Assembly: GCF_014235185.1 (NCBI RefSeq) | Contig: NZ_CP060131.1 | Span: 7,501-71,500, forward strand | Reading direction: 5' to 3' | Source of the DNA: Pseudonocardia petroleophila | Lineage (GTDB): Bacteria; Actinomycetota; Actinomycetes; Mycobacteriales; Pseudonocardiaceae | Length of the DNA stretch: 64,000 bases | Shown: in pieces, positions 58,267 to 64,000 of the stretch | Numbering within the stretch: the stretch's first letter is position 1 | How the letters are laid out: each line of letters starts with the position of its first letter | Notes under the pieces: generated by a model | What the model was told of the DNA's origin: nothing | What the model saw: the letters and a program-made list of their open reading frames with translations, nothing else | Database searches by the model: none | Position numbers and translations under genes: made by a program

Positions 58267-59242
58267 CCCCACCCTGCGAGCCCGCCACCCGGTAACCCGT
58301 CGGGAGGAACCGCACGTCCCGCCCGCCCGTCGCCAGGCCCCACAGCCCCCGCCGGGCGAACAGGGCGGCGGCGATCGCGACCAGCCCGAGCACCACCAGG
58401 TACCAGACCCCGTAGGGCTCCAGCACCTGCTGCAGGGCGAAGAACACGATCGCGCCGAGGATCGGGCCCTCGATCGAGCCGATCCCGCCGATCACCACCA
58501 TGAAGATCATGAACGCCGACCACTGCACCGAGTAGATCGAGTCGGGCTGCACGCGCAGGGAGTCGAGCACGATGATCGCCCCCGCCACCCCGCACCCGGC
58601 CGCGGCGACGACGAACACCAGCCGCTTCGCCGCGGTCACCCGCACGCCGAGGCTGTCGGCGGCCGTGGGGTCGTCGCGGATGGCCGTGAGCGCCAGCCCG
58701 AGCCGCGACCGCATGATCGCGAACACCACCCCCACCGCGAGGACGACGGCCGCCAGCGCGCACCAGTACGTGACGGCGCCGCGCAGCGTCGGGCCGAGGG
58801 CCGACAGCCCCGTCAGCGACGCCCCCGAGCCGCCGCCCACGGCCGCGAACTCCACGGTGACCAGCCGGAACACCTCCGCGACCACCCACGTGCCGATCGC
58901 GAAGTAGCCGCCGTTCAGGCGGAAGACCAGCGCGGTCGTGGGCAGGGCGAGCAGCCCGGCGACGAGCGCGGCGAACGGGATCCCGACGAACGGGCTCACG
59001 CCCGCGATGTCGGTCAGCAGCACCGTGTACGCCCCGATGCCGATGAACCCCTGCTGCCCGACGGAGATCATCCCGCCGTACCCGGCGAGCAGGTTCCACA
59101 TCGACGCCAGCACGACGAGCGCGAACAGCCCGACCAGCGTCCGCGTGACCGGCGGCGCGACCAGGTACGGCAGCGCCGCGAGCAGGACCACCACCGGCAC
59201 GGCGAGGTACAGGGGAAGGCGCGAGCCGCGCGTCACGATCAC
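58244..59242 (-). CDS. HAAT-family ABC permease, LivM-like
   Basis: A 332-residue permease of the branched-chain amino acid/urea/amide uptake class: VGLFALVVLASMWNLLAGYGGMISVGQQGFIGIGAYTVLLL (LivM signature), RLNGGYFAIGTWVVAEVFRLV, SRLGLALTAIRDDPTAADSLGV, SAFMIFMVVIGGIGSIEGPILGAIVFFALQ. Start GTG 59242 overlaps the LivH-like stop (GTGA). A Gly/Ser-rich C-terminal tail is predicted cytoplasmic. Confidence 0.93.
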   Translation of the reverse strand: MIVTRGSRLPLYLAVPVVVLLAALPYLVAPPVTRTLVGLFALVVLASMWNLLAGYGGMISVGQQGFIGIGAYTVLLTDIAGVSPFVGIPFAALVAGLLALPTTALVFRLNGGYFAIGTWVVAEVFRLVTVEFAAVGGGSGASLTGLSALGPTLRGAVTYWCALAAVVLAVGVVFAIMRSRLGLALTAIRDDPTAADSLGVRVTAAKRLVFVVAAAGCGVAGAIIVLDSLRVQPDSIYSVQWSAFMIFMVVIGGIGSIEGPILGAIVFFALQQVLEPYGVWYLVVLGLVAIAAALFARRGLWGLATGGRDVRFLPTGYRVAGSQGGVSGGGSP

Positions 59243-60102
59243 CGGGTCGCCGCCTTCCGGAACAGGCCCTGCGGCCGGACGGCGAGCACGAGCAGGAAGA
59301 CCAGGTGCCCGGCGAGCACGCCGTAGCTGGGCTGGATCTGCGCGCCGACGGTCTGCGCGACGCCCAGCACCAGCCCCCCGGCCAGCGTCCCCCACAGCGA
59401 CCCGAGCCCGCCGATGATCACCGCCTCGAACGCGAAGATCAGGATCTGCGGGCCGAGCGTCGGGGTGAACGTGCCGCGCAGACCGTAGAACACCCCGGCG
59501 AGCGCGACGGTCGCGAGCGCGAGCGCGGTGGCCGTGGCGTAGACGCGGCGGGGGTCGAGCCCCATGAGCTCGGCGGTCTCGGGGTCGTCGCTCGTCGCCC
59601 GCATGGCCCGGCCGAGCGCGGTGCGCGCGAGCAGCAGCTGCAGCCCGGCCAGCACCGCGACGGCCACCACCAGCGTGAGCAGAGCGAGCACCCCGATCTG
59701 CACGCCGCCGCCGAGCGCGATCCCGGCCGTCCCGAGATCACCCGCCGGCAGCGAGCGGGTGTCGGCGGAGAACGTCTGGAGCAGCGCGTTCTGCAGGACG
59801 ATCGACAGCCCGAACGTGACGAGCAGCGGCGCCAGCTCCCCCGCCTCCAGGCTGCGCTGCAGCAGCACGCGCTGCAGCACGTACCCCAGCAGCGCGACGG
59901 CCGGCACGACCACGACGAGCGACACCAGCGGCCCGACCCCCAGCACCCCGGTGACGACGACGGCGAGGAACGCGGCCAGCACCGTCAGGTCGCCGTGGGC
60001 GAGGTTGACGATGCGCAGCACGCCGAAGACGAGCGAGAGCCCGCAGGCGAACAGCGCGTACACGCCGCCGAGCAGGATCCCCTGCACCACCGCGTTGATC
60101 AC
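59239..60102 (-). CDS. HAAT-family ABC permease, LivH-like
   Basis: A 287-residue permease: INAVVQGILLGGVYALFACGLSLVFGVLRIVNLAHGDLTVLAAFLAV is the LivH opening (NLAHG), APLLVTFGLSIVLQNAL, GRAMRATSDDPETAELMGLDPRRVYATATALALATVALAGVFYGL (coupling region), IGGLGSLWGTLAGGLVLGVAQTVGA. Start GTG 60102 overlaps the LivF-like stop. Forms the heterodimeric channel with the LivM-like subunit. Confidence 0.93.
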   Translation of the reverse strand: MINAVVQGILLGGVYALFACGLSLVFGVLRIVNLAHGDLTVLAAFLAVVVTGVLGVGPLVSLVVVVPAVALLGYVLQRVLLQRSLEAGELAPLLVTFGLSIVLQNALLQTFSADTRSLPAGDLGTAGIALGGGVQIGVLALLTLVVAVAVLAGLQLLLARTALGRAMRATSDDPETAELMGLDPRRVYATATALALATVALAGVFYGLRGTFTPTLGPQILIFAFEAVIIGGLGSLWGTLAGGLVLGVAQTVGAQIQPSYGVLAGHLVFLLVLAVRPQGLFRKAATR

Positions 60103-60797
60103 GTCGCCGCCCCGAAGTACGCGGCCGTCACGGCCTCCGGGGTGACGTCGGCCGACGCCCCCGTCAGCACCGTGCGCCCGGCCCGCAGGCAGTGCACCCG
60201 CGCGGCGATCCTCAGCGCCTGACCCACGTCCTGCTCCACCACCAGCATCGTCATCCCCGCCGCGCCGATCTGCGCGAGCGCCGCGTACAGCCGTTCGACG
60301 ACGACCGGCGCGAGCCCGAGCGACACCTCGTCGAGCAGCAGCACGCTCGGGTTCGCCATCAGCCCCCGCCCGATCGCGACGGCCTGCTGCTCGCCGCCGG
60401 ACAGGGCCCCCGCCGGCCGGTCGCGCAGCGCGGCGAGGTCGGGGAACAGGTCGTGCACCGCGTCGACGGTCCACGGGCCCGGGCGGACCGCCCCGATCCG
60501 CAGGTTCTCCCGCACGCTCAGGCTCGGGAACAGCCTGCGCCCCTCCGGCACCAGGCTGACGCCGCGCCGCACCCGCTCGTGCGGGCGCAGCCCGTCGATC
60601 CGCGTGCCGTCGAGCACCACGGACCCGGTCGCGGAGACCTGGCCCACGACCGCGCGCAGCAGCGTCGACTTGCCGGCCCCGTTCGCCCCGATCACGGCCA
60701 GCGTCTCCCCCGTCGCGACCGACAGCGAGACGTCGGTGAGCGCCGGGAAGTGGCCGTAGACGGCGTCGATCCCCTGCACCTCGAGGCTCACCGGCAT
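60099..60797 (-). CDS. HAAT-family ABC ATPase, LivF-like
   Basis: A 232-residue ATPase: VYGHFPALTDVSLSVATGETLAVIGANGAGKSTLLRAV (Walker A, about 34-41), Q-loop SLVPEGRRLFPSLSV (LivF-type 'PEGR'), signature ALSGGEQQAVAIGRGL, Walker B VLLLDEVSLGLAP (Glu then Val where many have DEPS), and switch region VVEQDVGQAL. GAGGGG precedes ATG 60797. Confidence 0.94.
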   Translation of the reverse strand: MPVSLEVQGIDAVYGHFPALTDVSLSVATGETLAVIGANGAGKSTLLRAVVGQVSATGSVVLDGTRIDGLRPHERVRRGVSLVPEGRRLFPSLSVRENLRIGAVRPGPWTVDAVHDLFPDLAALRDRPAGALSGGEQQAVAIGRGLMANPSVLLLDEVSLGLAPVVVERLYAALAQIGAAGMTMLVVEQDVGQALRIAARVHCLRAGRTVLTGASADVTPEAVTAAYFGAAT

Positions 60798-60804
60798 CCC
60801 CTCG

Positions 60805-61539
60805 TCACAGGCCCTCCACCGACGAGCCCAGGTAGACCTCGCGCACCCGCGCGTCGGCGAGCACGTCGGCCGGGTCGCCGAGCGCGATGACCGCACCCGA
60901 GGCCAGGCACAGCATCTCGTCGACGACGGAGACCAGCGCGTGCACGATGTGCTCGATCCAGATCACCGCGGTGCCGCCGTCGCGCACCTCGCGCACGATG
61001 CCGATGAGCTCGGGCAGCTCGGCGTCGGTCAGGCCGCCCGCGATCTCGTCGAGCAGGAGCAGCGTCGGGCGGCAGGCCAGCGCCCGCGCGAGCTCCAGGC
61101 GCTTGCGGTCGAGCAGCCGCAGGTCCCCGGCCGGGGTGTTGGCGCGGTCGGCCAGCCCGGTGCGGACGAGCGCGTCCCCGGCCGCGTCGTGCGCCTGCGA
61201 CGTCCGCAGCCCCGCCCCGTGCACCGCCCCCACCAGGACGTTCTCGAACACCGTCATGCCGACGAACGGGCGCGGCGTCTGGTAGGTCCGGCCGATGCCC
61301 AGCCGGCAGCGGCGCGCGGCGGACACGCGCGTGACGTCGCGCCCGGCCAGCTCCACCCGCCCGGCGCCGGGCGTGAGCCCGCCGTCGAGCAGCGTCAGCA
61401 GCGTCGTCTTGCCCGCCCCGTTCGGGCCCACGACGCCCAGCGCCCTGCCCGCGGGCACGGCGAAGGACACGTCGTCGACGACGGTGAGACCGCCGAACGC
61501 GCGGGTCAGGCCGCGCACGTCGAGGACGGCGTCGGTCAA
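60805..61539 (-). CDS. HAAT-family ABC ATPase, LivG-like
   Basis: A 244-residue ATPase: LTRAFGGLTVVDDVSFAVPAGRALGVVGPNGAGKTTLLTLLDGGLTPGAG (Walker A GPNGAGKT), GIGRTYQTPRPFVGMTVFENVLVGA (LivG-type Q-loop with Tyr for Phe), DLRLLDRKRLELARALACRPTLLLLDEIAGGLTDAE (Walker B; the usual LSYG is LRLL), WIEHIVHAL. TTG 61539 in TTGA overlap with the binding-protein stop is the most economical start. Function is energising the importer with the LivF-like subunit. Confidence 0.92.
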   Translation of the reverse strand: MTDAVLDVRGLTRAFGGLTVVDDVSFAVPAGRALGVVGPNGAGKTTLLTLLDGGLTPGAGRVELAGRDVTRVSAARRCRLGIGRTYQTPRPFVGMTVFENVLVGAVHGAGLRTSQAHDAAGDALVRTGLADRANTPAGDLRLLDRKRLELARALACRPTLLLLDEIAGGLTDAELPELIGIVREVRDGGTAVIWIEHIVHALVSVVDEMLCLASGAVIALGDPADVLADARVREVYLGSSVEGL

Positions 61540-62876
61540 CGCAGCGGCTCCACGGTGCCGGCCGTCGGGATGTTCGGGTTCTGCGTGTTCGACACGATCA
61601 CCAGGTCGTACGGGGTGTCCGTGCCGGTCCGCCACTGCCCGCCCACCACCGGCGTCTTCGCGACGTTCGGCACCGGGCCCGCGGTCCAGTCCAGCGGCCC
61701 GACGACGGTGTCCAGCCGCAGCTGCGAGATCGCCTGCGCGAGTCCCTCGCGGTCGTCGATCGCCTCGACCGAGGAGAACGCGGCCGCGGCCACCTCGAAC
61801 AGCGCGTGCGCGAACCCGATCGGCTGCGTCCACTGCCGCCCGGTCGACGCGGTGTAGGCGTCGGCGAGCGCACCGGCGTTCTGGCCGGTCAGCGACGAGG
61901 TGAACGGGTGGGTCGGCGACCACCAGACCTCGGTGCCGAGGTTGACGCCGAGGTCGCCGAGCGCCTCGACGCTCGACGGGAACAGCAGCGCCTTCGCGAC
62001 CGTGGCGATCCTGGGCTGGTAGCCCTGCTGCGCGGCCTGGCGCCAGAACGTGGTGAAGTCGGGCGGGATCGGGACGCCGAGCAGGATCTCCGCGTTCTCC
62101 GCCTGGAACTGCGCGATCTGCGCGGAGAAGTCCTGCGTGCCGTTCGGGTAGTTGCCCGGGTCGACGATCGAGTAGCCGCGCTGCGCCTGGGCGGGCGGGA
62201 AGCCGGTCTGCGGGTTGCCCCAGGCGAGGCCGTCAGGGTCGTTGGGCCACAGCGCGCCTGCCGTCTTGTTCGTCGGGACCTGGTCCCACATGTCGGCGAA
62301 CACCGCCTCGACGTCCTCGAGGCCCCAGAAGAAGTTGAACGTCCAGTTGAACCGCGTGCCCTCGGTGGCGCCGCGCCCGAAGTACCAGGGCTGCCACGGG
62401 GTGACCGTCGAGACGCACGGCATGCCGTTGGCCTCGCACTGGTCCGACACCGGGTTCGAGGTGTCCGGCGTGGAGGACACCAGCATCAGGTGGATGCCGG
62501 CGTTGCCGATCAGGTCGGCGGCGACGTCGGCGGCCCGGTTGGAGTCGGACTGGCTGTCGCGCTTGATGATCTCGACCGGGTAGGACGTGCCGCCCACCTG
62601 GATCGGGTTCTGGGCGAAGTACTCGCCGATCGCGGTGATCACGAACTGGTCGGCCTCGCCGAACGGCGCCAGCGGCCCGGTCTCCGGGCTCACGTACCCG
62701 ATCCGGATGACGTCCGCGCCCCCCGAGCCGCCGGACTCCTGGAGCCCGCCGCAGGCGGAGGCGAGCCCGCCGGCCGCGGCGAGCCCGCCGGCGCTGCCCA
62801 GCACCCTGAGAAAGCGGCGGCGGTCCAACGGGACGCCCCCCGTGATGCCGCTGAGCCGGCGTTGCGTCTCGGCCAT
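61536..62876 (-). CDS. HAAT-family substrate-binding lipoprotein, Tat-exported
   Basis: A 446-residue binding protein (Peripla_BP_6). N-terminus carries a twin-arginine-like DRRRFLRVLGSAGGLAAAGGLASAC with a lipobox at the end, then VIRIGYVSPETGPLAPFGEADQFVITAIGEYF and IIKRDSQSDSNRAADVAADLI. The insertions (CEANGMPCVSTVTPWQPWYFGRG, WSPTHPFTSSLTGQNAGALADAY) resemble binding proteins for amides/urea-like or aromatic ligands more than LivK itself. ATG 62876 is used; an extension to 62906 is possible. First gene of the leftward five-gene operon. Confidence 0.92.
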   Translation of the reverse strand: MAETQRRLSGITGGVPLDRRRFLRVLGSAGGLAAAGGLASACGGLQESGGSGGADVIRIGYVSPETGPLAPFGEADQFVITAIGEYFAQNPIQVGGTSYPVEIIKRDSQSDSNRAADVAADLIGNAGIHLMLVSSTPDTSNPVSDQCEANGMPCVSTVTPWQPWYFGRGATEGTRFNWTFNFFWGLEDVEAVFADMWDQVPTNKTAGALWPNDPDGLAWGNPQTGFPPAQAQRGYSIVDPGNYPNGTQDFSAQIAQFQAENAEILLGVPIPPDFTTFWRQAAQQGYQPRIATVAKALLFPSSVEALGDLGVNLGTEVWWSPTHPFTSSLTGQNAGALADAYTASTGRQWTQPIGFAHALFEVAAAAFSSVEAIDDREGLAQAISQLRLDTVVGPLDWTAGPVPNVAKTPVVGGQWRTGTDTPYDLVIVSNTQNPNIPTAGTVEPLR

Positions 62877-63174
62877 GCCGTCGTGCCCCCGTCGTCGCGC
62901 GGCCACCGGCGATCCCGGTGCCCGGAGGTCGCAGCATCGGGGGACCAGAGTTGCGGTGTCAACGATCGAGACGGAACTGTTCGCCCGTTCGCACCCGTAC
63001 GGCGCAGGGGACGCGACCGGTCACTGACGTTCCGTGTCCACACCCCCCGACGTCCCGCGTCGTTCCTCCGATCGTATGAGCGGGACTCCGGGCTCCTCGC
63101 TACGCTGAGTCGCCACATCCGTCCCGGACACCGCCGCCCTCCCCAGCAGCGTCTGGCCACCTGGGAGTACTGCC
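62877..63174. other. divergent intergenic region of the HAAT operon and the NIT kinase
   Basis: 298 bp without a supported gene; it must hold both promoters. No clear dyad was found. GGGAG lies seven bases before the kinase GTG. Confidence 0.4.
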
Positions 63175-64000
63175 GTGCCATCGTCCCGCCGGTTCTCACC
63201 CCGCGACTGGAGCCTGCGCGTCCGGCTCGCCGTCGTCCTCCTCGTCCCCGGCATCCTCGCCGTGGTCCTCGGCGGTCTGCGGATCGCCGACCAGACCGGG
63301 GAGGCCGCCGAGCTCGACCGCGTCGCCCGCTTCGCCACCGCCCAGGGCGCCGTCGCCGGCCTCGTCGAGCAGGTCGCCCAGGAGCGCTACGCCGCGACCA
63401 CGTACGTGGCGGGCGGCCGCACCGGCGACGCCGCCGCGCTGCAGTCCGGGTTCGGCCGCGTCACCGACATCCGGGCCGCGCTCGAGCCCGTGCTCGCCGA
63501 CCTCTACCCCGACGATCCCGCCCTCGTCGGCGCGGTCCGCCAGGCCGACCAGGCCATCGCCCGCCTCTCCGACGTCCGCGGTCTCACGCTCACCTCGGCG
63601 GCCCCGGCGTCGGCGGTCGCCGCGCGCTACACCGGGCTGGTCTCCCAGCTCTCCGAGCTCGACGGCGCCCTGCTGCGCGGGGTCAACAGCACCGAGGTCA
63701 ACGGCCTGGCCACCGGCCTGTCCGGGCTGACGGCCGCGCGCAACGAGGCGTCGCTGCAGTACGCGCTCGTGGCCTCCGGCGACGACTCCACCGAGCTGGC
63801 CGCCTCCGACGCCCGGATGGGCAACGCCCTCGCCGACTTCCGCACCGCGCTCGACCCCGGCCAGCGCGTCCGCTACGGCGCCGTGATCGCCGGGCCGGCC
63901 AACACGGCCCGCGCCGGGCTGGTGCAGGGCGTCCTGGCGGCGCCGGGCACGGTCCCGCCCCGCACCCCGGAGGTGTTCGACGGGATCCTCGGCGAGCTCG
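63175..64000 (+). CDS. NIT-domain sensor histidine kinase, N-terminal part
   Basis: A gene running off the right edge, at least 275 residues visible. VPSSRRFSPRDWSLRVRLAVVLLVPGILAVVLGGLRIADQTG is the conserved start of actinobacterial nitrate/nitrite-sensor-type kinases (TM1 about 17-36). It is followed by the extracytoplasmic NIT domain of helical bundle type (EAAELDRVARFATAQGAVAGLVEQVAQERYAATTYVAGG ... LTAARNEASLQYALVASG). The HAMP and kinase domains are expected beyond the window. GTG 63175 preceded by GGGAG. Confidence 0.85.
   Translation, partial: MPSSRRFSPRDWSLRVRLAVVLLVPGILAVVLGGLRIADQTGEAAELDRVARFATAQGAVAGLVEQVAQERYAATTYVAGGRTGDAAALQSGFGRVTDIRAALEPVLADLYPDDPALVGAVRQADQAIARLSDVRGLTLTSAAPASAVAARYTGLVSQLSELDGALLRGVNSTEVNGLATGLSGLTAARNEASLQYALVASGDDSTELAASDARMGNALADFRTALDPGQRVRYGAVIAGPANTARAGLVQGVLAAPGTVPPRTPEVFDGILGEL

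Noticed and set aside
61536..62876. Assignment of the right-end transporter as a urea (Urt) or branched-chain amino acid (Liv) system
   Set aside because: Motifs define the HAAT class but not the ligand, and no urease or amino-acid genes are adjacent, so no specific gene symbols were given.

Overview
The window is very GC-rich bacterial chromosome with dense, often translationally coupled genes (ATGA, GTGA and TGATG overlaps) and many GTG starts. Gene content points to a mycelial actinomycete, most likely of the Pseudonocardiaceae: a NIT-domain sensor kinase, a fused CopD/CtaG-type protein, EspC/WXG100-like proteins, a CsoR/CopZ/CopA cassette and an actinomycete integrative and conjugative element (AICE). 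The genus is inference; no rRNA or other typing marker is present.

Left flank (1-4067): the 5' end of a CopD/CtaG-like membrane protein, a methyltransferase-like protein, a PAS-PAS-GGDEF-EAL protein and a PP2C phosphatase, followed by tRNA-Arg(TCT).

Mobile element (4105-13744): a 9.6-kb AICE of the pSAM2 type inserted in tRNA-Arg. A 39-bp perfect direct repeat bounds it; the left copy completes the tRNA and the right copy is the displaced chromosomal 3' end. A leftward, almost fully overlapping operon reads pra - three small genes - membrane protein - FtsK-type translocase - small membrane protein - RepSA-type initiator - xis - int. A divergent GntR repressor (KorSA-like) shares an intergenic region holding three dyads built from ACTGGC/GCCAGT. 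Cargo is a secreted lipoprotein next to int, a DMT/EamA exporter translated with the repressor, and an AT-richer gene carrying an RN-x3-H signature typical of HEPN RNases.

Region 14.2-25.1 kb: an aromatic-acid module (two permeases, ATPase and binding lipoprotein of the NitT/TauT type; IclR regulator; FAD monooxygenase, gentisate dioxygenase, FAH hydrolase). It is followed by a coupled acyl-CoA dehydrogenase - NMN-adenylyltransferase-like pair and an archaeal-type phosphoglycerate mutase.

Region 25.1-38.2 kb: an EthA-like Baeyer-Villiger monooxygenase, a soluble two-component system, an SRPBCC protein, an aldehyde dehydrogenase, the csoR-copZ-copA copper cassette, an FKBP lipoprotein, an asparaginase and a three-gene type VII secretion-like cassette.

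Region 38.2-58.3 kb: sugar metabolism (debranching enzyme, PfkB kinase), PHP and CYTH-CHAD proteins, acyl-CoA ligase plus glycolate-oxidase-like protein, MenC plus a second BVMO divergent from a TetR repressor with palindromic operators, siderophore-interacting protein, acyl-CoA dehydrogenase plus thiolase-like protein, and an OmpR-type two-component system.

Right end (58.2-64.0 kb): a complete five-gene HAAT (Liv/Urt-type) ABC transporter operon and, divergently, the start of a NIT-domain sensor histidine kinase.
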